The notes: a model not told the origin generated them from the letters alone. Shown: positions 1 to 14,290, counted from the stretch's first letter. The stretch is 64,000 bases of DNA from Megaleporinus macrocephalus (GCA_021613375.1 CM038702.1:21952349-22016348); one strand, 5' to 3'. Numbers and translations: made by a program.

Positions 1-1301
1 CACAAAATAACTCAACACATGGCCATTAATGTCTAAACCTCTGGTACACCCCTAAGTGAAATGGCCAAATTGTATTCAAAATGTCAATATTTTGTGTGGC
101 CACCATTATTTTCCAGCACTGCCTTAACTCTCTTGGGCACTGAGTTCACTAGGCTTTACAGGTTGCCACATTAATCCTCTTCCACTCTTCAATAACAACA
201 TCACGGAGCTGGTGGATGTTAGAGACATTGCGCTCCTTCATCTTCCATTTAAGGATGCTCAATAGGATTGGAAACATGCTTGGCCAGTTCAGCACCTTTA
301 CCCTTAGTTTCTTCAGCAAGGCAGTGGTCATTATCATGTTGAAATACTGCCCTGCGGTCCAGTTTCCAAAGGGAGGAGATCATGCTCTGCTCCGGTATGT
401 CACGGTACATGTCCGCATTAATGGCCCCCCTTAAAGAGCTGTAGCTTCCCACAGCCAGCAGCGCTCATGCAGCCGCAAACCATGACACTCCCACCACCAT
501 GCTTACCTGTATGTAGGACACGCATGTCTTTCTACTCCGCACCTGGTTGCCGCCACACACGCTTGATATCTTTGTTTTATCAGAACAAATGACATGGCTC
601 CAGTAGTCCATGTCCATAGTCTGCTTGTCTTCAGCACCCAGTGTGTAGGCATCATCTTTAGAAGAGCCTTCCTTCTGGGACCACCAATTTGATACAGTGT
701 GTGGCATATTGGCTGAGCACTGACAGGCTGACCCCCGACCCCTTTAACCTCTGCAGCAATGCTGCCAGCACTCATACGCCTATTTTCAAAAGCCAACCTC
801 TGGATATGACTTTGGTCGACCATGGCGAGTCCTGTTCTGAGTGGAACCTGTCCTATTAAAGCGCTGTGTGGTCTTGGCCAACGTGCTGCAGCTCATTTTC
901 AGGGTTTTGGCAATTTTCTTAATGCCTGGCCCATCTTTATGTAGAGCAACAATTCTTTTTTCCAGATCCTCAGTTCTTTTCCATGAGGTGCCATGTTGAA
1001 CTTCTAGTGAGTGTGAGGCGATAATGCCAAATTTAACACACCTGTTTCCTCTTCACACCTGAAACCTAGTAACACTAACAAGCCACATGGGCCATTTTTA
1101 CTTAGGAATGCACTCACTTTTGTTTCCAGCGGTTCAGAAATTAATGTTATTTTGAGGGCACAGCAACTTTACATGGTTATCCAAGCTGTACACTGACTAC
1201 ATTACGTTTGATCAAATTGTCATATCTTCAGTTTTTTCCCATGAAAAGATATAATAACATATTTACAAATAATGTGAGGGGTATTTTTGCGAGATACTGT
1301 T
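1..1301 (-). mobile_element. Tc1-like DNA transposon, decayed, left end outside the window
   Basis: Minus-strand reading gives broken pieces of a Tc1-family transposase. They include LAFENRRMSAGSIAAEV with QPVSAQ (helix-turn-helix part, about 823-700), DKQTMDMDYWSHVICSDKTK (catalytic region, about 640-570), RRAVFQHDNDH (about 370-340) and ALLKKLRVKVLNWPSM (about 335-285). Frames shift between pieces, so it is dead. The right terminal region ends near 1301 with 'gcgagatactgt', like the usual end of this family. The left terminal repeat is beyond base 1. Confidence 0.9.
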
Positions 1302-4026
1302 TTGTTATATTTATGTTATATTTTTCTGTAATGCTAATTCAGATAGATGTCAGTGAAATATAACCAAGGCATTAGTACAAAGCTGCTTTATGCTAACAAA
1401 AGTTATTTTGCAAGTTATTACTAATATTTTGACAGACAGTGTAGATGTAGGGCACTATGATATCAGAACATAGCGCTAAGCACACAGCATGGAGAGATGA
1501 CCAAAAATAAATATACCCTCCAGACTTCCAGTGTTTTTATTTTGTTTCATTTCACACAAATGTCTGACTACAGTTTCTGAAATGTAGATGTGAAATGTAT
1601 AGCACCAGAGAACCTATGATGGACAGTCACTCTGATCTTCGTCACTCATCCATGTAATTCAAACAGGCACGCAATTATCAGATCCTTTCACCTGCTCGCC
1701 TCAGAGCCTTTGCTGTCAGCCGTTTTAGGGGAGGGCCGGCTTTAGGGACTGGTGAACCAATAGGAGAGTAAGACTACATGTGGGTTTGGCTTTTGTGATC
1801 TTCATGGAACCAATTAAAAAGTCAAATTAGTGATGGGTTGATGGGCATGGGTCAATACAGGTTATTAGAGAACATCCTGACTGAATATAGACTTTTTTGA
1901 ACTACTTACAACATGTCAGTCCAATACAAACACATTGGTTTAATTAAATGATTTAGTAGCTGCGAGTGAAATTAACGTGGTAAATATTTAAGCGGCTAGA
2001 TGAATTTAGTTAAAAGTTATGTTGAAGTATTGGAAATCACTTAAAGAAGCAATCTGAAAGATGACACAATCTGTTATATTCACAAGGCAAATAATAGAGG
2101 TCCTATCTAGGGGTCCAATTCTTTCCAGTCTAGAAGCAATATTGTGATTTTAGCATCAAACTTCATTCCTTCTCTCTCTAAGAGTGTCTCTAGTGGTGGA
2201 AAGCCGAACCAATATTAACTCTTGTTTTGCTTTTGTTCATATCTTTTCTTTTGTTTACTGCTGAGTGTGTTTTTTGTGGGTGGCAGTGGTCTTCATAATG
2301 GCCACTTACCAAGAACTTCAGTCATCTGTTCTTAAGCGATCTAACCTGGGGCAGGACCTTCAGATGTTAGAAAACACTGTCGGATCACCGCTTGAGATAC
2401 AAATGGTGCGACAGGACAGGCCAGGACTAACTGGTTATCATGCTAATTTTAGTAGATATCTCTGACCACCATACCATCAAAACAGTTATTTCTTTACATT
2501 CTGTTTGTTTTGTGATATTTTAAAATGTAATTCTATAAAAACATTGATCATGTATGTGATATGTGGTGTAATCTATTATGTAATGGTGTCAACATGCAGT
2601 TTACACAGTGCTAATAGCAGGGTGTAAGCTTTTATAACTTTATTAAGATGAGATGTACCAGAAAGCAGGATGTGCTTCTTAGGAGGCAGGTTAACACATT
2701 TCATTGACAAGTAGGCAATCGTGAAACAGTTAATTAAGAGAACACAACAGACATTCATCCATGAAAGTGACATAACTGTTGGAACAAAATCACGTCTCTT
2801 TTTTGTTGTTTTTCATTTTTAAAATGCCAGTTGTCCTTCACATTGTGTGCAAATTTAATGATAAATTAACCTATAAAAATGAGCCATACTTGAAAAAAGT
2901 CTAGTTATTTTACCCTTACATTAAAATGTATACTCCTGTAAAGCTACCATGTTAGAGATAAACTGCATGGGAAAAGTAAGTGGAAACTGACTAACAGACT
3001 TATATAAGCTTGTTGAGCATCCCATTCCAAAACCTTGGGCTCTAATATTAAGTCCAGAGCCTTTTTGCAGCTCTAACACCTCCTGCTCTTCTTTAACTGC
3101 TATCAAACCTAAACACGAGTCTAAACACTACCTTGACCTACCTGTGTAAATGTAAACTGTAAGTCTATCTGGAAAGGGGTGTCTGCCAAATGCCCAAATG
3201 CCATAAATAATAGACAAGTGCATTTGAGGCCTATACATTAAGCTGGAACTTCTTTTTTAGCTTGTATTTGTGACATTATTACCTTAAAATGTATGATGTG
3301 ATCCAAATAGCTGCCAAAATCTGACTGGACCTATCTTTTTTTATAATTACTGTTTTAGACTTATAAAGCAGCTTGCAGCGATACATGTACACCATACTTC
3401 ACCATGTTCATTGGCTCAATAGATGACAGAACACTGAGCATAACCCCAATTAAGGTAGCAAAGTCTCGTTGAGGACATTGTGGAGCATTTCATAGCAGCC
3501 TCGTTAAGAGAGCACATGTAGTTTGTCCTTGTTAAACCGCAATAACAGCTTAGTGTGAATGGCAGGGACAGTTATGTCTCATTGAACACTGCAGTTTGGC
3601 TCCTTAATGAACCACTTCATGCATGCTTACTTACATGATCAAGAGTGCTCAGGTAAGAGTTCTTGACAGGGCCCTGCTGAGGAGTGGCAAGGACTCTGAA
3701 TGAAATGAGAAACCCCAGTTTTTTGATCCTCTACAGATTTGATCCTTCACATAAGTAAATGGCTAAATTAGTTGCACTTTGATTTTAAAGTTCATTAATT
3801 ACTAGCACTGTTTGGGGTAGTTGCTCAAAAGTAATCCATTACAAATGACTAATTACTTCTTGGACCACCCCCTCACTCCTATGCAGAGGAATTCAAGCCA
3901 AATTAAAGTCACTACAATGGAAAACATGAAATGCAACATCGATATAACTAATTCATCACATGCACTAACATTAACATCACTAATGCAGAGTGTGAGGATG
4001 TGAAAATATTACATAGTGACATCTTG
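1302..4026. other. No gene recognised
   Basis: AT-rich, with only short open frames lacking known motifs. Apart from the faint LINE tail at 3140-3215, I see nothing. Confidence 0.6.
3140..3215 (+). mobile_element. Short LINE tail fragment
   Basis: 'gtctgccaaatgcc' after 'taagtctatctgg' resembles the L2-like tail in a degraded form. Too short for certainty. Confidence 0.4.
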
Positions 4027-4300
4027 ACTAAAAAACAGTGTACTGATTTGCATATTATAAAATGAAATATTCTGTTATATTATACATGAAAATGAAAATA
4101 AAAAAACAGTGTACGAGCATTTAATGATTTGCATATTATAAAATGAAATATTATATTATAAATGAGAAAATGAAAATGAAAAAAAAACAGTGTACGAGCA
4201 TTTAATGATTTGCATATTATAAAATGAAATATTATATTATAAATGAGAAAATGAAAATGAAAAAAAAAACAGTGTACGAGCATTTAATGATTTAATGACT
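4027..4300 (+). repeat. 81-82 bp tandem repeat, about 3.3 copies
   Basis: 'acagtgtacgagcatttaat' starts at 4106, 4187 and 4269, giving periods of 81 and 82 bp. A diverged partial copy begins at 4036. Copies are AT rich and nearly identical, so the expansion is recent. A minus-strand frame here is just the repeat. Confidence 0.9.
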
Positions 4301-6899
4301 GATGCCAGTTTAGAAACATTGTTGCACCAGCTTTTCGGGCCCCTTTTTAAAAAATAGTAGAGAACGACAAATCTGGCAACCTTTTGAACAAATCTACTGC
4401 CCATAGAAAACAGTCACCAGTACTGACCCTGTACATCTACTCTGTTTAGAGATGATCTAGGGAATTAAAAGGTGTAGTCCTAATCATCCCTGACTGAAAC
4501 GGAAAATCAGTTTATCACTCAGATGGAGGCTGCGCTTGTGCGAAAACTAAAAAAAAGAGATTCTGTCTCTTCTAACGTTCTCTTTGAATGATTAGCCAAA
4601 ACCACTACATAGCTGTTGTCATACAATGTTGTGGTTAGAAAATCCTAGTCAGAGCTGCAGCTTGGAAATGGCCCCATCCTCTGACAGAAGCAGAAAAAGT
4701 ATGACAATGAGAAGCACATTACTGGGAATTTGGTTGTGTTAAAATTATGAGAACAGAGAGTAGGAGAGATGCAATCAGAGTGAAAAAGCCTGACACCATA
4801 GTTAGAAAAATGTTTCTGGCCCACTTGTGTACCCCATCCTAATAACTGGCTAGGACCTCCATCTAGCTCTGGCCCGCCCACTGTAAAGAAAGTAGAATTA
4901 ATGGATGTGGCCCACATCTGCACCAACTTCACTGTTGCTCCTCAACATTCGCCAGAATTGTTCCACAGTTACAGACGCAAGACTGTTAGACAACCAACAT
5001 TCAAATAAAAAAAGCCAGAATCAGCTTAGAACAGCTTATCTGGGAATATGTAGACTGCAAATGTGTCCCAAATATCTGGCATCAACTAGGAACATTTAAC
5101 GGCATTCCGATCATGCTTTAGATACTTCCTAGTGAAAGTAACTAGCAACACTAGTCAGAACTGAATAGAATCCACCTTGAAATGTTATCAGTGAACAGCT
5201 GTATTGCTTTCCAATACACAGTACAGACCTTTTCCTTTTCGCCCACTTTCTGTATGTTTCTGTATGTCTGTGTGTTTAAACACAGTCTTTACATTCAATT
5301 TTTCACTGTTATGATTGCTTTTCCATGAATTCATTAAGATATTTATCATTTAGCTGTTTTTCATGTGTGCTTTCCATTTTTTGTTTTCACAGTTTCAACC
5401 CGCACTCATCTGTGAAAAGAGGAAAGTAAAAGGGAAAACCTAGAGGCCATGTTCAGTACTTTATTTAGAAAAAAAACAAGTATATCTAGTCACAGTAAAC
5501 ATCGTAGTAAACATTAAGAGGTCTCTCTCTTTGTTCCTGTCTTTGAACTCTTATGCAGTCATGCTCATTAAAATTATAAACAGCCGATGCTGTTTGAAAA
5601 CCAAAAACAGATGCCTCGAAATTAAATCTCAGAAATAACCTGTAAAGCTTACAGAGCTGAATGAAAACCCACAGAGATCTTTTTCTCACTTTCATATTAG
5701 TATGATTAGATAAAAGATGCTTCAATAGATTTCTCATCAATGCACTGAATCACATTCACAAGCCCATGAAGTCAGCTGTTGCAGGTAGCACATGCATATG
5801 CAAATTACCAGGCACACTCACATAATGCAGCACATCGGATATGTATACATACGTGGTGCAGAATGGATGGTATACTCTTATTATTTAGTACTGCAAATAA
5901 ATACACTGAAAACCTAAATCATTTGACAAATCGCATGATACTCAAATGGACAGCAGTTTTATGTAAATGCTAAAACACAGACAGCTCAGTTGTTAGAAGA
6001 CCAAACCAAAATATATGCAGCTCATCTGCACCGATGTACGTATTTTATTATATTTATTCCAATTATTTATTCTGAGTGGCAGGTCTTTTTTCAAGGATGG
6101 TAGCTGTTCCACCCCTTTTCCATCGATGTAGCCCCACCCTGACTAAAAAATTATGGTCCACAGTCAATCTGTCGAATAAGCATGTGCTGTGTAACATGTT
6201 CTTCTGGTCCAGAAGGATGCAGGATACAGCCTTCTGAAATGGCTCAACGCAAGAATAAAGCACTAGACTGTGCTTTGTTGCACTAAAGTGCAAATGCAGC
6301 AGCCTTGGTCTCTCTCTCTCACTCTTTCTCTCTCTTTCTCTCCGTTTCATTACGATCATCTGCCTTTGTATAAAACGAGAACTGTGGATTGGAGTCTGCG
6401 ATTCAAAGGGAGATGACTTTATCATGCGTGCTTTAGCTCGCACCCACAGGCAATGTAATTTGTACTCTGGTGCTGTTTGAGAATGGTAACCAGCGGATAT
6501 ATACCACTCTATAGTTCTCTTCAAGCTCGTGTTGGCGGCTTATACATCTTCATTATGGCCATGGATGGGAATGGCTTTCTGTGCATAAAAGCGGAGTGTC
6601 TCAGTCCCTCGAGCCACAAGGAATGCCATTACACCAGAAATGAGCTGAACATCGATGAAAAAGCTTATAGCATATAGAGCGTCTGGTTCTCCATCCTGCT
6701 TCAAAACAGTACTTTGTACTTTGTACCTATGCTTTGTCCACAAATAAGCTTTAACAAGCTTTATAGAAAGTTGAACTCAGGACCTGTTTTTGACAAGCAG
6801 ATACATCTAAAGTGTGTTAGAATTAAGAACATGGCCAGCCACTCATTGTACTTCACTGCTTAATTTATGACACTGAAAAAATATGGTGTGGTGTCTACC
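4301..6899. other. No gene recognised
   Basis: A 153-codon minus-strand frame at 6063-6524 contains an Arg/Glu-rich segment from a CT simple repeat and has no motif I recognise. It is probably chance. Confidence 0.6.
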
Positions 6900-7395
6900 T
6901 AGGGATCTGGATTGGACGTGACAAGACGCTTCTCTGTCCTGGCACCCAGATGATGGAACGAACTTCCACTAGCTGTCCGAACAGTCTCTCTTGCGGTCTT
7001 CAAACGCAGACTGAAGACCTATCTCTTTGTAAAGCACTTATAAACACTAATATACTAAAGTACTGGTATAAACTGTAATTGCACTTGATCTTCTAGGAGC
7101 ACTGGCTACGTATAGCACTTGTACTGTATGTAGTCTTGTATTTATTCTCTTCTCTGTAGGTGTTCCAGTCTTGCTAGGAATTGCATAGTCTTTTTTCTAA
7201 GTATCAGCACTGGCCCTGTGTTTATGGCAGTGTTTGAGTGTAAGAGTTAACTTAAACCTGTTGGACTTAAACCTGAGTTGGACTTAAACCTGTTTGTACT
7301 AGATAGAGATACATACTCTAACCGAACACTAAGCACTTTTGTAAGTCGCTCTGGATAAGAGCGTCTGCTAAATGCCGTAAATGTAAAGGTAAATG
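6900..7395 (+). mobile_element. LINE 3' end (L2/CR1-like)
   Basis: It encodes WNELPLAVRTVSLAVFKRRL then KTYLF (about 6950-7030), the usual C-terminus of fish L2-type reverse transcriptase ORFs, followed by a 3' UTR ending 'taagagcgtctgctaaatgc'. The 5' part is missing, as expected of truncated LINE insertions. Confidence 0.8.
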
Positions 7396-7999
7396 TAAAA
7401 AGCCTACAGGTGCTTGTGGATCTGCCATTGGAACAACATGGCCCTTCAGGTGTTGGTGGAATGGATGGCCTAGTGGTTGCTCAGAGCTGAGCACAATGGT
7501 TTGATGGGCATGCCTGGCACTTGAAATGGCTGCGCAGGTTTTTTGTGCTGGAACACTTCCTGTCTCTATGTCAGACGCTTGGCTAGGAGCTGCCACTGTG
7601 CCAATGGCCACAAGAAGATGACTAGAAGACCCGATGTTGAAGAGTGGGCATCCAAGTGTCTACCTTGCTTGAATGTTGTGCCCTTTCACATTACTCCCCT
7701 GTTATCATATATCGGCTGTCTTGCCGATCGAGCTGTTTTGGACAGCCAATGGTCGCATAGTCTAGAAACCACCCATGTCAACGGCACACAGCTGCTGCTG
7801 CTTCCGTGGGCTGTTAACCCCATTGGGCACGCCTCCCAAAGGAGACCCCACGCCAGTTCTCTGCTTCTCAACACCTCCCTGCTCTTCCCCCTCCTCGTAT
7901 TTTGTCTCTCTCTCTCTTCACACAGCTGACTAAGTGGACGCTGGAGTGTGCTCTGCCGCCGCCTGAACCGTGTTGCTCCGGAGCCCCCGCGTCGCCTAC

Positions 8000-8310
8000 C
8001 CGTTTGGACGATGGAGAGGCCCCAGAGAGTTCACTGCAGGGAGCAGTGGAGTGTGGGTTTCCTCCGGGTACTCCGGTTTCCTCCCACAGTCCAAACACAT
8101 GCTTGTTAGGTTGATCAGTCACTCTAAATTGCCCGTAGGTGTGAGTGTGTGTTGGCCATGCAATGGACTGGCAAACTGTCCATGGTGTACCCCGCCTTTG
8201 CCTGATGACTCTGGGATTGGCTTTAGCAGCCCCATGACCCCAACTAGCAGAATGAAGAGGAAGGTAATGGATGGATGGATAATAATAACAATAACAATAA
8301 TAATAATAAT
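8000..8310 (+). mobile_element. Retroposon 3' tail (RTE-like) with ATGG repeats
   Basis: Contains 'ggtttcctcccacagtccaa', 'tcactctaaattgcccgtag' and 'tgtaccccgcctttgcc', a very common fish retroposon 3' region, ending in 'atggatggat' and a short AT-rich simple repeat. Class assignment (RTE-type LINE or a SINE sharing its tail) is from memory of similar repeats. Confidence 0.6.
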
Positions 8311-9491
8311 GTATTTTCATTGTATGTGTTTTGACTGAAGCTGTGCCTTCATTTTAGGTTGAATGGAACTGATTGATCTAGAAGATTCCTCCAATTGCTC
8401 CAATAGTAGCCCCAAATGAACAGTTGTGCATAGTGAGGTCAACCCTCTTGGGGAAAACACATGAAGGGCTTTTTTCTCATGTGAAAAAATGTAATCACAA
8501 AAACCTTTTTCACACTTTCATGTAAAAAATATTTTCTAAGATCAGTTGAAAGATTCTTCTTTATTTCAGCAGACATTAGAGTATGTTGACTGCGCTGTCT
8601 GGTCACTACCTCTCCGGACAGTTTCCTGCATGAGCCCTGGTTTCTAACTAACACAGAGAAATTGGATTTCTCCTTAGTGAGTCCCTTAGGAGAGAAATTT
8701 GCTGAGGTGGCGGATTTGATGAAGGGTGAGTCGTATATCACGCCATCGTACATGACCACCCTCCCCCTAACCTTTATCTCTCTTTCTCTCTCTCCACCCC
8801 TATTTCACTGCAGATGACTTCATTACTGTACCAGATTTACACCCCCTGTCCTTGCATAAATGGATGAATGTAAGAATATTACTTTGTGATGATACAGTAT
8901 GCATGCCAGTCTTATACGGGGTCCAATGCATCGCAATAACCCTGCCATTGATTCAATTAACCAGTAACCATGACCTGAATTAACACACAGAGGGAGGGTG
9001 GAGGCAATGGCAGCAAAGTTAAGGTTGAACAAGGGGAAACTGTGCTGTCGTTTCATGAAACCATGAATATTAAGTATAGTTTACTACAAATATTTACAAA
9101 TACTCCTTCTGGAATCCTAATCATTATGAAGAAGCTGAAATTTCACAGTATAATTGATCATAGAAAGACTTAAAGGGTCTGTAAACATTTTTGCTTACTT
9201 AAGCATTCACATCAGTTACTTTTTGAAGAAATACCATAATAGTCCAAGAAACGGATGTACAACTGTAAAACCTTAAAGGGTTATTCACATGTACGAGTCC
9301 CACTTTCAGCATGGTTCTTTATGGAAGCAAGAGTGGTTTTACTGAGAGAAGCTATGGAAAAGCCCTGTATGGCACTGTTCTTTTATATAATGTGATTAAA
9401 AATAGATCAGCAGTAAATCCAGAAAGTTTGCTTTGGGGATTATATTGCTTTCCAATACAGTTAAAACAATGCATGCAACATGAAAGGACTA

Positions 9492-10256
9492 CAGTGTTGT
9501 GAAAAACAATTTACAGATTTCTTTTATTTTTGCACATTTGTCATGCTTAAATGTTTCAGGTTATCAAACTAACTTCAATTTCAGATAAATATAACCTGAG
9601 TTAATATAAAAAGCAGTTTTTAAGTGATGATTTTGTTTATTAAGGGAAAAAAGCTATCCAAATCAACCTGGCCCTATGTGAAAAAGTAATTGCCCCCTAA
9701 ACCTAATCACTGGTTGTGCCACCCTTGGCAGCAGCACCTGCAATCAAGCGTTTGCGATAACTGGCAATGCGTCTTTCACATCTCTGTGGAGGAATTTGTG
9801 TTCTTCTGTGCAAAGTTTTAATTAAGCCACATTGGTTGGTTTGCGAGCATGAACGGCCTGTTTAAGGTCATGCCACAGCATCTCAATCAGATTTAAGACT
9901 GGGCCACTCTAAAACCTTCATTTAGTTATTTTTAGTCATTCAGAGGTGGACTTGCTGGTGTGCTTCCAGCAAGCACGCTTGAGATTAAGGTAACAAACTG
10001 ATGGCCAGACATTCTCCTTCAGGGTTTTCTGGTTTTCCGTCAATTACAGCAAGTCATTCAGTTCCTTTCCTGAAATATTATGTTTTACGCCAGATGTAAC
10101 GGGATGCACAGCTTCCAAAAAGTTCCACTTTTGTTTCATCAGTCCAAATAATATTTTCCAAAATACCAATGTTTTTTGGCAAATGTGAGACGTACCTTTG
10201 TCTTCTTTCTTAAAATTGTTGTAAAATAATGTTTCAGGCACTGTATTGGGAGCCAT
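9492..10256 (-). mobile_element. Tc1-like transposon fragment
   Basis: It begins 'cagtgttgtgaaaaac' just after a TA dinucleotide, a typical Tc1-like terminus, and continues with 'gtgaaaaagtaattgccccc'. The minus strand encodes a small remnant (about 10150-10050), QKWNFLEAVHPVTSGVKHNI, resembling part of the transposase. The far terminus is missing, so it is a truncated copy. Confidence 0.75.
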
Positions 10257-13200
10257 GTCAAACTAATCTAACTGGTTTGTTTTAACATTTAATGATGCAC
10301 AAAGCTTAAAAGTAGAAATGAGTGGGATTTCCCTTTAAAACATAGGTGCACAAAGTTTACTAGTCAATAAGTCAGTCTTAGAAAAAGCAAATCTTACTGA
10401 TTTTAGTGTAAAACTGTGTAGTTATTAGACAAATAATGTGAGCCAAAGAGAATGAAAGACTGTGTGCACTCATTTATTGGCAAAACAATAGAGTATGATG
10501 TAACCCATCACTGACATACATATAAGATTCAGTGACCCATTTCCAGAAGTATGACGCAATGGATAATCATTTCAGTTTGGGTTGCTTCCAATTCACTGCA
10601 TGAAAATCCTTTAAAAGATGAACTGCATTGTACTGTGCATACAAAAAAGAGACAAAAATAATATAGTAAAAATAAAAAGTACAAAACAGAGACCTACCTC
10701 TGGTACAAACCTGGTTAAGGGTGTTTGCTCCCAACAACCTTGTCTAGAATGAGTAACTAACAAACGTGGAACATCAGGCCTTGACTCAGAGAGAGAAGTT
10801 CAAACATAGCTTAGAGAGCCCTAGCAACATCTCCACTGCAAGGATTATTAGAGCAGACTGAGTGACTAATAATAAGTAGAGGGAAGCTCAAGACCAATGA
10901 AGAAGAGATGGAGTGACAGATACACTACTCTGCATGAATAAAAATGGAGACAAGTTCAAGGATTGCGTCTGTGTGGAGGATGAATGAAGGAACGCCTCTG
11001 TGCTGCAGAGAGCAGGAACACATCTCTTGTCACACGGTTTCTGATGGCAGCTCCTTTAATTCAGAGCTTAGAAATTCTGCTCTTCACTCAAAAAGCAATA
11101 AATCTTTCATGAGAACATCCTTTCATCTGTTCCATATGGTTTCACCACATGTGAAGAACAGAAATGCCTTATTTTATACACTTTTACTGGTAGAGCTGCA
11201 CTCACCGGTCACTTCAGTTTCACTCACTGGTCACTGTAATTCAACTCACTGGTCACTGTAATTCCAGTCACTGGACACTGGTTTCAGGTCTTGCCATTCG
11301 TAAAATTTTAACCTGAGAAAATTACACAAAGTATGTCAGTTTTGCTACAGTCATTACTGCAGTGCCATTTTAGCAGCTCCTAATGGCTTCAGGTTTGATA
11401 ACAAATTATTCTTTACAGAAAAATCTTAAATCTGATAGACACAGTGAAGCAATACACACGGTTAATGGTGTTTAAAGGCTCAGGGGTGTAACCAGAAAAC
11501 ATTCTTCTGGGCATATAGTAGATATACAAATACAATTAGCTAAATTAGCTCAACAAACTATTATTATATTATTTGGAAACAGAAAACTATGCAATATACA
11601 TTTATCTTTACCATCTAGGTCTCAGTGATCCTAGAACTATGTGAGATAACGATCGTTATCCAAATTCAGATTTTAAAAACTGACCAGAAATCGAATATAA
11701 AGCTTTGAAAAGCTCAATTTCACTGTTTGATCACTGAGCACGTGTCTAAATCAGAGGGTGATGTTCCTGTAAACTACACCCCTCAACCACCATGAATTAT
11801 GTTTTTTTGCCTAATTTGGCCAGCCTGTTATTTAGCCTGAAAATAGACTTTGAAATATGGGCTGGTTTTTCTCTGTCCGACTTGTTTCAAATTCAGCTGA
11901 ACATCTTTTTCAGACAGCATATAGCCAATTCCAGTAATGAAAATCCTAAATTAGTCTTTCTGATCCTCTTATTAATAATAATACTGATTCAAAAACCGAG
12001 ACTTTAGAATAAAATGTGGAGGAAAATGAAACTCTGATAAATGAAACACGAGCAAGTTGTAAAAAAAAGGTTGATTTTTCTTTGTTATTGCAGCTGCTGA
12101 CAAAGTGGGACAAGGAGGCCACAGAACATGTTATCTGCCGTGCAGGACCAGCTTAAACGTGCTCGAAGCTGGACCATCTGGTGGTGGAAGCCATACATCC
12201 GAACAGTTAGGAACCTAACTCTTACACAATTTAACTTACACTGTTTTTAGCACATACAGCTTTTCCCCATTTAAAATGTGTTATTATTGAACTAATAAAC
12301 TTTATACTAGTACGTTCTTGTCACTGTCCTATTTTGACATTTTTTTGTGTGTGTATTATTATTAATACATCATAAATTCATGGTTCAACTTAAGTTAACT
12401 TTAAATTTAAGTAGCTGGAATGACCTAAAAAGACATTAAGTTTCTACCAATCTTAATATAGTTTGGACGCCTGGCAAACCAATGAGTTTTTGCGCATTGA
12501 AAGCTTTTATCATTTCTTTTTCAGGGTGCCATGGAATGTTTTAGATATGTATAATAGCGGATAACGGGGGAGATTTCAGTTAACAGGGAATGACTACAGT
12601 CACCGTGACTGTTAGCTTCACCAGCTTTTCATTAAAAATTTCTGTGTCACTGTAAATCACCTGTCCACGTGCCAGAATGTAAATGCTGATTCATTTAAGG
12701 TGGAACGGATTTCAAATGAGAAACTATATATTAGTCCTTTGTTATAGCGTTTACTTTGGTACAACATAATGCTTGCAGCTAATAATTAGACTAAACTAAT
12801 ATCTGGACTGGAGACTCGACTTGCAATCACTTTCCTACTTAAACTCTGTCTTTGCTTCGCTTACAAAGTTACTATAGCAAAGATAAAGACATGACATTAA
12901 ACTTTAACAGCATACGTTGTGTTTTGGACGTTGGTTTGCTGGTCAGCAGCAGTGGAAGCTGTTATGCTGATCACTACTGCAACCAACATATGTTGTGTTT
13001 TGGATGCTGGAATGCTGGCCAGCAAAAAAAAAAAAGGTAACCAGCAAAACCAGCCCCAGACCTCCATAAATCAGGTGAGTGTATGTGAGAATGAAAATGT
13101 CTAGGGAAAAACTATAAGTAGAAGAGAATGAAGAGAAACTGTACAACAGACCCTGGCCCACGTCATTATTTCCTCACTTGTCAGCAAAGTTTGTTCATGT

Positions 13201-14029
13201 GTTAAGCAGTTCTTTAATTTCTTTATTTCTTTACTTCTTTGTGTGAGGAGTGCAGGCATATGAAGGCATAATTAGCCTCTATTGATTAGAGGGCACCACA
13301 GAGAGTGACGAAAACCAGCTCTGACAACTGCAATTCTGTGCTTGTCGCATAACGATTGTGGTGAATGACAAACCTAATACGAATCACCTCTGATTTGCTA
13401 TTGATGGGGAAATGCGCTGTGGGCGTAGGCAGACTACCGTCATTTGAATCTTTTTTGTGTGCGTTTGTATGTGTGTGTGCATAACACAAGAGAGACGGAG
13501 AGGCAAAAAGAATAGAAACATCCCCCACATTCTCGATTTTTCAGTCAATAATTCAGATTATTTGCTTTTGCAGCAGAGGCGGGGCCGTGAGCCAGAGGTT
13601 ACTGCTCCTGCGCTGCACGCTATGAAAATGCTAACACCAGAGTGGTCTGACTGTGAAAACAGAGCAGTGTCCTTGGTCAGTGTCCCAGCATTACTCATAG
13701 CTGAGGCTGCTGATTGCTATTATGAGAGCTGTCCAATTCTATCATTAGGACGCCCTATGTCCAAGGTTGCTAAAGCGCTAATCAAAGGAGAAGCTGAAAG
13801 CTGGCAGTGGTGCTGTTACAGTCATGCTGCCAGCATCTCTCTCACTGCAGGACTCTGGAGGGAGATGAAACTTGAGGGAACAAACCAAGGACCAAGGGTC
13901 ATCCTGAGTGACTTGGGGTATCAGAGACCAAACTAGATTTTAAAAATTAAGCCATGTATAAAATAAATCATTCAGGAAGTGTGATTATAACCGTATACCA
14001 TTAAATATGCAACCTTGCACTTTCACTCG
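10257..14029. other. No gene recognised
   Basis: Aside from the small tandem repeat at 11195, it holds a short self-similar stretch at 12905-13060 ('gttgtgttttgga' twice, 'tgctgg' themes). A 159-codon plus-strand frame at 13457-13936 starts in a TG-rich repeat and shows no domain I know. Confidence 0.55.
11195..11285 (+). repeat. Short tandem repeat, about 24-bp unit
   Basis: 'actcactggtcactgtaatt' appears with small changes about three to four times. The theme is loosely like the repeat at 14030. Confidence 0.6.
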
Positions 14030-14290
14030 CTGGCTGTTTTATGGGGAATACCGACCTTGTGATTTCACTTACTGGCCACTTTATTAGAAACATCTATCTT
14101 ACACTTTTACTCCCTGGCCACTTTATTAGGAAAAGCTATCTTGTACTTCCACTCACTGGCCACTTTATTAGAAACACCTGCCTTGTGTTTCCACACACTG
14201 AACACTGTATTAGAAACACATACATTGTACTTTACTTCTCTGACCACTTAATTAAAAAGACCTAGCTTCTATGTCCACTTATTGGCCAAT
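14030..14290 (+). repeat. Tandem repeat with a 40-odd bp unit, followed by a fragment of the older repeat
   Basis: Variants of 'ctggccactttattagaaac' recur about six times at roughly 40-45 bp spacing. It is followed to about 14420 by text related to the repeat at 33041 ('gccattctcagcag', 'agtgacactgacac'). Open frames through it are by-products. Confidence 0.75.

Noticed and set aside
6063..6524. 153-codon minus-strand open frame
   Set aside because: It passes through a CT simple repeat, shows no motif, and has no splice or promoter context.
7970..8338. 122-codon plus-strand frame
   Set aside because: It lies in a common retroposon 3' tail ending in ATGG repeats.
13457..13936. 159-codon plus-strand open frame
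   Set aside because: It starts in a TG-rich simple repeat, has no recognisable domain, and gives no sign of splicing.
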